A DNA stretch of 64,000 nt, taken from positions 620,001 to 684,000 of the forward strand of contig NZ_CANMUA010000001.1 in NCBI RefSeq assembly GCF_947500995.1, in the 5' to 3' direction. Source of the stretch: an uncultured Serinicoccus sp. Its GTDB lineage: Bacteria; Actinomycetota; Actinomycetes; Actinomycetales; Dermatophilaceae. This document shows, piece after piece, positions 51,601 to 59,621 of the stretch. The position numbers and the translations under genes were made by a program. The notes beneath the pieces are model-generated. The model did not search any database. It had not been told where the DNA came from and saw only the letters and a list, made by a program, of their open reading frames with translations. Positions within the stretch are counted from its first letter, which is position 1. Every line of letters starts with the position of its first letter.

Positions 51601-53960
51601 GCCATCGGCAGGGGCACGGTGTCCCTGACCTCGATCTGCTCACCCGTGTAGGTCTTCACCGTGGTCCAGGTGTCGCCACCGTCGATGCTGACGTCGAGGT
51701 CGGCGGTGTCACCGAGCTCGACGTAGAAGTGGTTGAAGGCGACGACGGGGGTGGTCTGCCCCGTGAGGTCCACGACCGGGGAGACCAGGGAGGTGTCCTG
51801 GCTGCCGTCCGGGCCGTAGAAGTCGCTGTTGACGTCGGCGAAGCCGCCCTCGCCGCCGGTGAGGTTGCCCATCCCGCCCGGGTCGTCGAAGGTCCACACC
51901 TGGCCGTTGCCGAGGTTGTCCTCCACGGTCCACCCGTCCGGCAGCTCGAGGGTGTCGAAGGACTCGGTCAGGCCGGTGGAGCTGGCGGCATACCCGTTCG
52001 CGACGCAGCTGAGGACGTCGACCAGCATGCTCACGTCCAGGGTCTCGTCCCCCTCGAGCGACACCTCCTCGGAGACGACCGTGTAGCCGGGGTACTGCGC
52101 CTCGACCCGCACCACGACCGGGGTGCCCAGCGGGACGTCCAGCGCGTAGCTCCCGTCGAGCGGGTCGGTGAACGTCGTCAGCGCCGTGCCCCCGACGGAG
52201 ACCTTGGCATAGAGCGGGTACCCCTGGCCGGAGCCGTCGCCGACGGTCCCGCTCAGGGTGCCCGTGGGCGCCCGGTCGAGAGCGAAGTCCTGCACCACCG
52301 TGCCGTCCACGGGCACGGTCACCTCCGTGCTCTCGGAGACCCAGCCGAAGCTGGAGGCGGTCACGGCGTAGTCGCCGGAGGTCACCAGGGCGCGGTACCT
52401 GCCCTCGGCGTCGGTCGTGAGCTCACGCTCCAGCGGGCCGTCGAGGCTCACCTGCGCCCGGCCCAGCGGGTCGCCGGAGGCGGCGTCGGTCACGGTGCCC
52501 TCGACGAACCCGGTGTCGCCGCGAGGGGCGGACTCCACGAGCGCGAGCGCGTCCAGGCGTCCCTCGCCGAAGACGTTGTTGTCCTCGTCGGTGCCCCCGC
52601 ACTGGTCGTCCGGGCTGTCGACGGCGGTGCCGTCCAGCAGGTCCTTCGTCGCCTCGAGGTCACCGACGAGCAGCGGCGCGCTCGACCACAGCAGGGCGAT
52701 CGAGCCGGCCACGTGCGGCGAGGCCATCGACGTGCCGGAGAACGCGGCGTAGTCGTTGCCGGGCACCGAGGAGCGCACGGCGGTGCCGGGCGCCGACACG
52801 TTGGGCTTGGTCTCCCCGTCCTGGCCCGCGCCGCGGCTGGAGGTGTCGGCGATCTGGTGCGCGGCGTCGTAGTTGCCCACCGAGTAGTTGACGACCAGGC
52901 TCCCTGGCGACCCCGAGGTCTCGCAGCCCGGACCGATGTTGCCGTTGGCCCAGACCCCGAACTGGCCGGCGGCCGCCCAGGCGAGCGACACGTCCTCCAT
53001 GAACGGGTCGTCGGACGGTATGCCCGAGCCCCAGGAGTTGTTGATGACGTGCGGCCGCTGGGCGGGGTCGGGGTCGCTGCCGTCGACACGGGTCGGCGCG
53101 AGCATCCACTCCCCGCTGGTGATGAGCGCGTCGTCGGAGGGGCAGCAGCCGTTGGCGGCGATCCACCGGGCGCCTGGGGCGACGCCGACCTGGTTGTCGC
53201 CACCGTCGTCGCCGACCATGGTGCCGGTCACGTGGGTGCCGTGGGCGTCGACGTCGACGGGCTCCTCGGGCGAGACCCCGGCCGCGTCGAACCAGTTGTA
53301 GTCGTGGTCGAAGGTGCCGTCGCCGTTGTTCCCGCGGTACTGCTCCACCAGCGCGGGGTGGTCGTACTGCACGCCGGTGTCGATGGTCGCGACGACGATG
53401 CCCTCGCCGGTGACGCCGAACTCGCTCCAGACGTCGTCGGCGTTGATGTCGGCGATCCCCCACTCGACCGCCGCCGGACCGACCGCCGCGGGCTCCACCG
53501 GGCGCACCTCGGGCACGTCGTAGGTGCGGGTCGGGTAGATCCCCTCGACCTCGGAGCGCCCTGCCAGGGCCAGCGCGAGGTCCTCCGACCCGGCGGTCAC
53601 GTGCACCGCGTTGGTGATCCAGTGCGTCTCGTAGGTCGCGCCCTCGGCGTCCAGCTTGGCGCGCACCCCCGCCTGGCTGGCGGTCGCGGTGCTGGTGAGC
53701 GCGTCGTACACCCCCTGGCCGCGAGCGGCCCAGTCCCGCACCCCCTCGAACTGCGTGAGGTCGGGGCGCTCCTCCAGCCGCACCCAGAAGTCGGTCCTCC
53801 CCTGCGTCTCGAGCTCCTCCTGCACCGCCTGCTCGATCTTGGCCTCGGCGCCCGGCGCCGGTGCCGCGAGCGCAGGCGCCGTCGTCGCCGCCCCCGCCAG
53901 CACCACCCCCAGCATGCTGATCCCCGCGACTGCCCTGCGCCATACCCCTGCCTGAACCAT
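48675..53960 (-). CDS. Giant secreted subtilisin-like protease with Kelch repeats and three CWB2 cell-wall-binding repeats
   Basis: 1,761 residues. A signal peptide (about 1-33) and propeptide are followed by an S8 domain with the triad Asp194 (ATIDTGVQYDHP), His240 (DAHGTHVTG) and Ser411 (GTSMASPHV). Downstream are carboxypeptidase-regulatory-like/CnaB-type beta domains (about 470-640, 820-900, 1360-1450), a jelly-roll region with FNHFYVELGD, a Kelch-type propeller (about 1000-1290; repeated YDP..D.W and VVGG/VSGG) and three C-terminal CWB2 repeats (about 1465-1761), each with RxAGxDRYxTA...YPDALA...VLGGDGxV. It should be a wall-bound exoprotease. ATG 53960 has GGGAGG 7 bases upstream. Confidence 0.92.
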   Translation of the reverse strand: MVQAGVWRRAVAGISMLGVVLAGAATTAPALAAPAPGAEAKIEQAVQEELETQGRTDFWVRLEERPDLTQFEGVRDWAARGQGVYDALTSTATASQAGVRAKLDAEGATYETHWITNAVHVTAGSEDLALALAGRSEVEGIYPTRTYDVPEVRPVEPAAVGPAAVEWGIADINADDVWSEFGVTGEGIVVATIDTGVQYDHPALVEQYRGNNGDGTFDHDYNWFDAAGVSPEEPVDVDAHGTHVTGTMVGDDGGDNQVGVAPGARWIAANGCCPSDDALITSGEWMLAPTRVDGSDPDPAQRPHVINNSWGSGIPSDDPFMEDVSLAWAAAGQFGVWANGNIGPGCETSGSPGSLVVNYSVGNYDAAHQIADTSSRGAGQDGETKPNVSAPGTAVRSSVPGNDYAAFSGTSMASPHVAGSIALLWSSAPLLVGDLEATKDLLDGTAVDSPDDQCGGTDEDNNVFGEGRLDALALVESAPRGDTGFVEGTVTDAASGDPLGRAQVSLDGPLERELTTDAEGRYRALVTSGDYAVTASSFGWVSESTEVTVPVDGTVVQDFALDRAPTGTLSGTVGDGSGQGYPLYAKVSVGGTALTTFTDPLDGSYALDVPLGTPVVVRVEAQYPGYTVVSEEVSLEGDETLDVSMLVDVLSCVANGYAASSTGLTESFDTLELPDGWTVEDNLGNGQVWTFDDPGGMGNLTGGEGGFADVNSDFYGPDGSQDTSLVSPVVDLTGQTTPVVAFNHFYVELGDTADLDVSIDGGDTWTTVKTYTGEQIEVRDTVPLPMAAGQSQVQVRWHFYDANWTLWWQVDDVLLGSMACDPVGEGGYVVGTVTSGVDDDPVSGATVTNLDSGDSGMSKDTPADEGQDDGFYWLFSSLAGTHPFETTARSYSPGRQDVGVPDEGAVRADFTLEGGVLTVDPGSVATDVLLGEAQTRDLTVSNEGTGTAQVELREVGGDMTILRADGSRSSASAARAAEGAPVRTADVETSFGAAPGAGQSSPSPRAPQEEPWTELTPYPTGIMDHRVVALDGQWYVVGGSDGMEPTDAVHRYDNATMEWTEVAPLPMRVNAPSAGVVGGQIVVSGGWDEAGATTGATVVYDAGADAWTQVADNPSAVSAAGHGVLDGRFYTVGGCTTGDCAPASAAVTAYDPGSDSWEVLADYPEEVAFAACGGAEGLLYCSGGVDPDSGSSSAATYAYDPADDAWSPVADAPSDHWAAAYAAAAGQLVVSGGVQQGDLSNETFGYDPATDAWVDLPNANVPSYRGAGACGFVTVGGTDGGTVLDVVELLPGFDECSDAGVDVPWLSLSRTEFTLEPGESVTVEVTTDGDVAQPGAYTAGVRATGGVAGSDPTAEVAMTVRPPATWGKLTGLVEGEDCEGATDPLGGAVVDATPERADQPRWRMVTDTDGSYARWIDTRVGDLELLASAAAHLSDSATVSPRRGEVVEQDFALLHEDCGTPPGPVHPEVERIAGEDRYGTAVLLSRTFDPGVEAVFVATGDDYPDALAAAARAGSIGAPVLLTKPDRLPAATAGELERLDPQEVVVLGGDGAVEDAVVEAIEESARVDVRRLAGKDRYGTAALIAAEVGTADTAYVATGRDYPDALAGAARAGRSDAPVLLVRPDAVPAATAAALTDLGVEEIVLLGGDGVVDDEVESALEEWGEVTRVAGTDRYATAALLAGADDTRAQVFLASGQNWPDALAGAAAAGTVDAPMLLVRQASVPPSTWSALGRLQPALVSVLGGDGAVADDVLERLRTLE

Positions 53961-54059
53961 GTCGGCCTCCCAGCGCGTCCTGCCTCGATCGGATGACCTG
54001 ACGGTAGGCAGCACCGGGGCGGGCCACAACGACCGGCGTGGGGCAATCGTCGGGCAGTG

Positions 54060-54605
54060 TCAGCCGCCGGCGGACGCACCCGTCGGCGCGGTGACGGTCA
54101 GGGTGCGGGCCTGGAAGCCGCAGCCCCGGACGGTCTCGACCGTCAGCGGCAGCCGGGCCCCGCCCACCTTGCGCCGCAGGCGCTTGATCACCGAGCGGAC
54201 CTGCTCGCCGTCCCCCACGAAGGACGTCCCCCACACGTCGCGGGAGAGCTCCTGGATGGACCACGCGTGCCCCTGGTCGGAGACGAGGAGAGCGAGGACG
54301 TCGTACTCCAGGGGGGTCAGGCGCACCGCGCGGCCCCCGGCCACCACCGTGCGTGCCTCCGGGTCGAGGACGACCGCCGGCCGGGGCGCGCCCGGCACCT
54401 CGCGGCAGCCCAGCTCCGCGGCGCCCGAGCCGAGCAGGGTGGCGGCGTGCTGCCTGCTCGTCGCGAGGACGACGCAGACCCCGTCGGGAAGTCGGGCGAG
54501 GAGCCGCTCGCGCTCGGCCCGGGTGGCGGCGATGACGAGCACCATGGACCGACCGGCGTCCGGGCCCGGGACGGGGCGCACGTCCCCGAGGTGAGTGACC
54601 CCCAT
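54060..54605 (-). CDS. Winged-helix (OmpR/PhoB-type) transcriptional regulator with degenerate N-terminal domain
   Basis: A 181-residue protein. The C-terminal OmpR-type DNA-binding domain (about 80-170) is complete: VVLDPEARTVVAGGRAVRLT, PLEYDVLALLVSDQGHAWS, VRSVIKRLRRKV and ETVRGCGFQ. The N-terminal part (VLVIAATRAERERLLARLPD) has the size of a shortened receiver or flavodoxin-like fold but lacks the phospho-acceptor Asp context. No histidine kinase is nearby. It is transcribed towards the giant protease, 99 bases upstream of its start, and could control it (inference). Confidence 0.85.
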   Translation of the reverse strand: MGVTHLGDVRPVPGPDAGRSMVLVIAATRAERERLLARLPDGVCVVLATSRQHAATLLGSGAAELGCREVPGAPRPAVVLDPEARTVVAGGRAVRLTPLEYDVLALLVSDQGHAWSIQELSRDVWGTSFVGDGEQVRSVIKRLRRKVGGARLPLTVETVRGCGFQARTLTVTAPTGASAGG

Positions 54606-54716
54606 GGCCGAACCCTAGCGGCGGCCGGGCCCGGTGTCACGACCTGCGGGCCAAGACCGTCCTTGGCGCACGATACGTCTGGATCCGGACATGATTCCGC
54701 TGATCCTGTGGCGTTC

Positions 54717-54745
54717 TTGACTGCCACCCGCAGTTTCCCCATCAT
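54717..54745 (+). promoter_or_regulatory. Promoter of the PLP-dependent enzyme gene (leaderless)
   Basis: TTGACT (54717-54722), 17-base spacer, CATCAT (54740-54745), then 6 bases to ATG 54752. Transcription should start at or next to the start codon. An imperfect inverted repeat GGATC...GATCC (54681-54706) upstream could bind the Lrp-type regulator. Confidence 0.6.
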
Positions 54746-54751
54746 GGGGGT

Positions 54752-55954
54752 ATGCCGCTGCCTCGCCCCGACCTCGACACCCGCGCCGTCCACGCCGGGC
54801 GCGCCGACCTCACCGCGCTCGGGGTGCACGTGCCCCCCATCGACCTGTCCAGCACGTACCCGCTGCCGGACGTCGAGACCGGTGGGGAGGCCTACGACCA
54901 GATGGCCGGAGGCGGACCGCGCCTGGACGGCCAGAGCGCGGTCTACCAGCGGTTGTGGAGCCCGGGGGTCGCGCGCTTCGAGGAGGCCCTGGCCGAGCTC
55001 GAGGGCGGCGAGGCCGGTGTGGCCTTCGCCTCCGGCATGGCGGCGCTGAGCGCCGTGCTCCTGGCGTGCACCGGAGCCGGCACCCCGCACGTCGTCGCGG
55101 TGCGCCCCCTCTACGGCGGCTCGGACCACCTCCTGGCCACCGGGATCCTCGGCACCCGGGTGACCTGGACCGACCCCGAGGGGGTCGGCGCGGCGATCGA
55201 GGCGGACACCGGGCTCGTCGTCGTGGAGACCCCGGCCAACCCCACCCTCGACCTGGTCGACCTGCGCGAGGTGGTCGCCGCCGCCGGCGACGTGCCCGTG
55301 CTCGTCGACAACACCTTCGCCACCCCGGTCCTGCAGCGGCCGCTGGAGCTGGGCGCGAGCATCGTCCTGCACTCGGTCACCAAGTTCCTCGCCGGGCACG
55401 GCGACGTCCTCGCCGGTGCCGTGGTGACCTCGGAGGCGTGGGCCCGGCGGATCCGTCCGGTGCGCGCCGTCACCGGCGCCGTCCTGCACCCGCTGTCGGC
55501 CTACCTCGCGCACCGCGGGCTGCAGACGCTGCCGCTGCGGGTGCGGGCCCAGCAGGAGGGCGCCCAGGTGGTGGCCCGGTGGCTGCGCGGCCACCCCGCG
55601 GTGCGGGAGGTCTTCTACCCCGGCGCGGACGGCGACCCGCGCCGCCTCATCGGCCGCCAGATGGCCGGCCCCGGTGCCGTGCTCGCCCTGGACCTCGGCA
55701 GCTACGAGGCAGCCGCAGCCGTGGCGCAGGGCTGCCGGCTCATCACCCACGCCGTCTCCCTCGGCGGCGTGGACTCCCTCGTCCAGCACCCCGCCGCCCT
55801 CACCCACCGCCCGGTGGCCGCGGAGGCCCGGCCGGGCGCCGGCATACTCCGGCTGTCCGTGGGCCTCGAGGCCCCCGAGGACCTCATCGACGACCTCGAG
55901 CAGGCGCTCGCCGCGCTCGTGCCCGACGAGCGCCCCGTGACCACGTCGGTCTGA
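54752..55954 (+). CDS. Cys/Met-metabolism PLP-dependent enzyme (methionine gamma-lyase / cystathionine lyase-like)
   Basis: A 400-residue fold-type I PLP enzyme of the trans-sulfuration family. Features are the substrate-loop Tyr region ([10 protein letters not shown] and [10 protein letters not shown]), [25 protein letters not shown], the PLP Asp in [12 protein letters not shown] and the Schiff-base Lys in [13 protein letters not shown]. The C-terminal [17 protein letters not shown] is also conserved. Sequence alone cannot separate gamma-lyase from cystathionine lyase or synthase. A divergent Lrp-type regulator further left suggests amino-acid-responsive control. Confidence 0.88.
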   Translation: MPLPRPDLDTRAVHAGRADLTALGVHVPPIDLSSTYPLPDVETGGEAYDQMAGGGPRLDGQSAVYQRLWSPGVARFEEALAELEGGEAGVAFASGMAALSAVLLACTGAGTPHVVAVRPLYGGSDHLLATGILGTRVTWTDPEGVGAAIEADTGLVVVETPANPTLDLVDLREVVAAAGDVPVLVDNTFATPVLQRPLELGASIVLHSVTKFLAGHGDVLAGAVVTSEAWARRIRPVRAVTGAVLHPLSAYLAHRGLQTLPLRVRAQQEGAQVVARWLRGHPAVREVFYPGADGDPRRLIGRQMAGPGAVLALDLGSYEAAAAVAQGCRLITHAVSLGGVDSLVQHPAALTHRPVAAEARPGAGILRLSVGLEAPEDLIDDLEQALAALVPDERPVTTSV

Positions 55955-55966
55955 GGCGCGGGCGGC

Positions 55967-58693
55967 TCAGGACTTCTTCGTCGACGCCCGGCCGGTGGAG
56001 CTCTTCTTCGCCGGGGCCTTGCGCGTGGTCTTCGCCCTCGTCGCCGGCTTCTTGCGGGTGGTCGGGCCCTTGGAGCGCTTCTCCGCGATGAGCTCGAAGG
56101 CCCGCTCCTCGGTCAGCGTCTCGGGGTCGTCGCCGCGGCGCAGGGTCGCGTTGGTCTCCCCGTCGGTGACGTAGGGCCCGAACCGGCCGTCCTTGGCGAC
56201 GACCTTGCGGCCCGACACGGGGTCCTCGCCGAACTCGGCCAGCGGCGGCTTGGCGGCCCCGCGCCCGCGCTGCTTGGGCTGGGCGTAGATCGCCAGCGCC
56301 TCCTCGAGGGTGATGTCGAAGATCTGTGCCTCGGTCTCCAGCGAGCGGCTGTCCGTGCCCTTCTTGAGGTACGGCCCGTAGCGGCCGTTCTGCGCGGTGA
56401 TGTCCACGCCCTCGGCGTCCTGGCCGACGACCCGCGGCAGCGAGAGCAGCCGCAGCGCGGTGTCCAGCTCGATGGTGGCGAGGTCCATGTCGGCGAAGAG
56501 CGAGCCGGTGCGCGGCTTGACCTTGGCCTTCTTCTTGGCGCCCTTGGTCTCCCCCTCCTCGTCCTCGACGACCTCGGTGACGTAGGGGCCGTAGCGGCCG
56601 TTCTTGGCGACGATCTCCCGGCCGGTCTCGGGGTCGGTGCCGAGCACCCGCCCGTCGTCCGCGGCGGCCGCGAGCAGCTCCTCGGCCTTGGCCGCGGTCA
56701 TCTCGTCCGGGGCGATCTCGTCCGGCACGGTCGCGCGGCGCGGCGTCTCGCCCTCCTCGCCGGGCAGCTCGACGTAGGGGCCGTAGCGCCCGACCCGCAC
56801 CACCGTGCCGTCACCGGTCGTCACCGCGGAGACGGCGCGGGCGTCGATGTCCCCGAGGTCGGCGACGAGGTCGCGCAGCCCCTCGGTCGAGCTCGCCTGG
56901 TCGCCGAAGTAGAAGCGCTGCAGCCAGGCGACCCGCTGCTCCTCGCCGTGGGCGATCTTGTCGAGGTCGCTCTCCATGGACGCCGTGAAGTCGTAGTCGA
57001 CCAGCCGCGGGAAATGCTGCTCGAGCAGCTGGGTCACCGCGAAGGCCAGCCAGGTCGGCACCAGCGCAGAGCCGCGGCTGTGGACGTAGCCGCGGTCCTG
57101 GATGGTGCCGACGGTCGCCGCGTAGGTCGAGGGCCGGCCGATCCCGCGCTCCTCCAGCGCCTTGACCAGCGTCGCCTCGGTGTAGCGGGCGGGCGGACTC
57201 GTCTGGTGGCCCTGCGCGTCGGCCCGCAGCGTCTCCAGCGCGACGCCCTCACTCAGCCTGGGCAACCGCATACCCATGGCGCTGTCGTCGCCGTAGCGGC
57301 TCTCGTCGCGGCCCTCCTCGTAGGCGGCGAGGAAGCCGCGGAAGGTGATGACGGTGCCGGAGGCGGAGAACTGCGCGCTGGAGTATGCCGTGCCGCCCGC
57401 GCTCGTGCCCTCGGGCAGGGTGGCGGTGAGCTTGACGCTGGCGGTCGACCCCTTGGCGTCCGCCATCTGGGAGGCGATGGTCCGCTTCCAGATGAGCTCG
57501 TAGAGGGCGTACTCCCCGCCGCGGATCTCGCCGGCCACCTGCGCCGGGGTGCGGAAGGAGTCGCCGGCGGGGCGGATCGCCTCGTGCGCCTCCTGCGCGT
57601 TCTTGCTCTTCTTGCCGTAGACGCGCGGGCTCTCCGGCACGAAGTCGGCGCCGTACATGTCGCGCGCCTGGCTGCGGGCGGCGCTCACCGCGCCGCTCGA
57701 CAGGTTGGTCGAGTCGGTCCGCATGTAGGTGATGTAGCCGTTCTCGTAGAGCCGCTGCGCGGTGCGCATCGTGCTCTGGCTGTTCATCCGCAGCTTGCGG
57801 GAGGCCTCCTGCTGCAGGGTGGAGGTGGTGAAGGGGGCCGAGGGACGGCGCGTGTAGGGCTTCTCGGAGACCTCCCGCACCACGACGTCGGCCTCGCGGG
57901 TGCCGGCGGCGATCGCCTCCGCCGCGGCGGCGTCCAGCTGCACCGCGTTAGCGGTCTTCAGGGTGCCGTCGTCGGCGAAGTCGCGACCGCTGGCGACCTT
58001 GGACCCGTCGATCCCGGTGAGCTTGGCCTCGAAGCCCTGGCCGCTGTTGCCGCCCGGGGCGAACTCCCCCTCGACGTCCCAGTAGGACGCGACCCTGAAG
58101 GCCATCCGCTCCCGCTCGCGCTCCACCACCAGCCGGGTCGCCACCGACTGCACGCGGCCGGCCGACAGCCCCTGCTTGACCTTGCGCCACAGCACGGGCG
58201 ACACCTCGTAGCCGTAGAGCCGGTCGAGGATGCGACGGCTCTCCTGGGCGTCGACGAGGTGGGTGTCCAGCTCGCGGGTGTCGTTGACGGCGCGCTGGAT
58301 GGCCTCCTTGGTGATCTCGTGGAAGACCATGCGGCGCACCGGCACCTTGGGCTTGAGGACCTCGAGGAGGTGCCAGGCGATCGCCTCCCCCTCGCGGTCC
58401 TCGTCGGTCGCCAGGAAGAGCTCGTCGGCGTCCTTGAGCGCCCGCTTGAGCTCGGAGACCTTCTTCTTCTTGTCCGCGTCGACCACGTAGTAGGGCTCGA
58501 AGCCGTCGTCGACGGCGATCGCGAACTTGCCGTAGGGCCCCTTCTTCATGTCGGCGGGGAGCTCGGAGGGGTTTGGCAGGTCCCGGATGTGCCCGACGCT
58601 CGCGTCGACCCGGAAGTCCTTGCCGAGGTACTCGCCGATCTTCTGCGCCTTCGCCGGGGACTCGACGATGACCAACTTGGTGCCAGGTGCCAC
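55967..58693 (-). CDS. topA: DNA topoisomerase I
   Basis: A 908-residue type IA topoisomerase that relaxes negative supercoils. The Toprim domain has LVIVESPAKAQKI and LATDEDREGEAIAWH. The active-site Tyr is in NGYITYMRTDSTNLS. The core is followed by four topoisomerase C-terminal repeats recognisable by GRYGPYV/GRFGPYV and a Lys/Arg/Ala-rich tail (TTRKKPATRAKTTRKAPAKK). GTG 58693 begins MAPGTKLVIVESPAK with GAAGGAG upstream; the longer frame upstream is not conserved. TACGGT on the minus strand (58763-58758) is a likely -10. Confidence 0.97.
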   Translation of the reverse strand: MAPGTKLVIVESPAKAQKIGEYLGKDFRVDASVGHIRDLPNPSELPADMKKGPYGKFAIAVDDGFEPYYVVDADKKKKVSELKRALKDADELFLATDEDREGEAIAWHLLEVLKPKVPVRRMVFHEITKEAIQRAVNDTRELDTHLVDAQESRRILDRLYGYEVSPVLWRKVKQGLSAGRVQSVATRLVVERERERMAFRVASYWDVEGEFAPGGNSGQGFEAKLTGIDGSKVASGRDFADDGTLKTANAVQLDAAAAEAIAAGTREADVVVREVSEKPYTRRPSAPFTTSTLQQEASRKLRMNSQSTMRTAQRLYENGYITYMRTDSTNLSSGAVSAARSQARDMYGADFVPESPRVYGKKSKNAQEAHEAIRPAGDSFRTPAQVAGEIRGGEYALYELIWKRTIASQMADAKGSTASVKLTATLPEGTSAGGTAYSSAQFSASGTVITFRGFLAAYEEGRDESRYGDDSAMGMRLPRLSEGVALETLRADAQGHQTSPPARYTEATLVKALEERGIGRPSTYAATVGTIQDRGYVHSRGSALVPTWLAFAVTQLLEQHFPRLVDYDFTASMESDLDKIAHGEEQRVAWLQRFYFGDQASSTEGLRDLVADLGDIDARAVSAVTTGDGTVVRVGRYGPYVELPGEEGETPRRATVPDEIAPDEMTAAKAEELLAAAADDGRVLGTDPETGREIVAKNGRYGPYVTEVVEDEEGETKGAKKKAKVKPRTGSLFADMDLATIELDTALRLLSLPRVVGQDAEGVDITAQNGRYGPYLKKGTDSRSLETEAQIFDITLEEALAIYAQPKQRGRGAAKPPLAEFGEDPVSGRKVVAKDGRFGPYVTDGETNATLRRGDDPETLTEERAFELIAEKRSKGPTTRKKPATRAKTTRKAPAKKSSTGRASTKKS

Positions 58694-58797
58694 AGGATCT
58701 CCTTCGCCCCGTGTGCCGCGGATTCGTCGCGACCTCCGACACGGGACCTCGGGCGTCACCGTAGCCCATGGCCGGGGGCGGGCTACGCTGGCTCCCT

Positions 58798-59586
58798 ATG
58801 GCGGCGAAGCGTGCGACCCCGACGAGCGGCAGGCAGCGGCGGCCGGGCCGTGGCCCCGCCCGGGGGGCCAGACCGGCCGTCGTCCTCCTGGCCCTGGGCG
58901 CGGTGCTGCTCGCGGGCTGCGACGACGACCCCGGGGAGGGCGAGGACGCCGGCACCACCGGCGGTGGGCAGACGGGCACCCCGGCGGGGGACGGCGGTGA
59001 CGCCGGGGGTGGGGGCGACGGGGACGGTGCCGGCGGCACCGCGGACGCGCCCGCTGCGGAGGCGGCTCCCCCGCCCACCGCGCCGGCCGACATCGAGCCC
59101 GACCGGGGCGAGCGCAGCGTGTCCGAGGACGGCTCGACCATCACCGTCCAGGGGGACCGGGCCGCCTTCGTGACCCCGACCGGCAACCTGGCGTGCGTGC
59201 TCAACGGCCCGAGCGCCTCCTGCCAGCTGCTCGACATGGCCTACACGCCGAACCCCGACCACCTGGTCGAGGACGGCGTCGGCGAGTGCGCCGCGGACGC
59301 GGCCGACACCATGGTCCTCACCGATGCCGGGGGCGTATGGACGTGCCCGCCGGAGACGCTCACGAGCACCGCCGCGGCCACCGAGGGCGGGTGGTGGGCC
59401 GAGGCGGCGGGCGCCCCGACGACCGGCGTCGAGGACACCGACGCGGCCGTGCTGGAGTACGGCCTGACCCTGCGGGTCGGGGACACCACCTGCCTGTCCA
59501 GCGAGGACGGCGTCACCTGCCGCAGCGGCGACCTGGGCCGGCAGTTCTTCATCTCCCGCAACGCCTACCGCTTCGGCGCCAGCTGA
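58798..59586 (+). CDS. Putative lipoprotein of unknown function
   Basis: A 262-residue secreted lipoprotein. The basic N-terminus (KRATPTSGRQRRPGRGPARG) leads to the hydrophobic AVVLLALGAVLLAGC lipobox. A ~60-residue Asp/Gly/Thr-rich disordered spacer precedes a compact C-terminal domain with several Cys (NLACVLNG, SCQLL, GECAAD, WTCPPE, TTCLSS, VTCRSG), probably disulfide-bonded in pairs, and the end QFFISRNAYRFGA. Actinobacteria carry similar single-copy proteins, but I know no function. ATG 58798 follows a TACGCT -10-like hexamer by 8 bases, so the mRNA may be leaderless. Confidence 0.8.
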   Translation: MAAKRATPTSGRQRRPGRGPARGARPAVVLLALGAVLLAGCDDDPGEGEDAGTTGGGQTGTPAGDGGDAGGGGDGDGAGGTADAPAAEAAPPPTAPADIEPDRGERSVSEDGSTITVQGDRAAFVTPTGNLACVLNGPSASCQLLDMAYTPNPDHLVEDGVGECAADAADTMVLTDAGGVWTCPPETLTSTAAATEGGWWAEAAGAPTTGVEDTDAAVLEYGLTLRVGDTTCLSSEDGVTCRSGDLGRQFFISRNAYRFGAS

Positions 59587-59621
59587 CCGACGCCTGCTGA
59601 GCGACGTCTGCATCCCGGGCC

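Noticed and set aside
48258-53996. 1,900-codon plus-strand open frame opposite the S8 protease
   Set aside because: Antisense frame produced by high G+C codon bias of the protease gene; no domain and an implausible composition.
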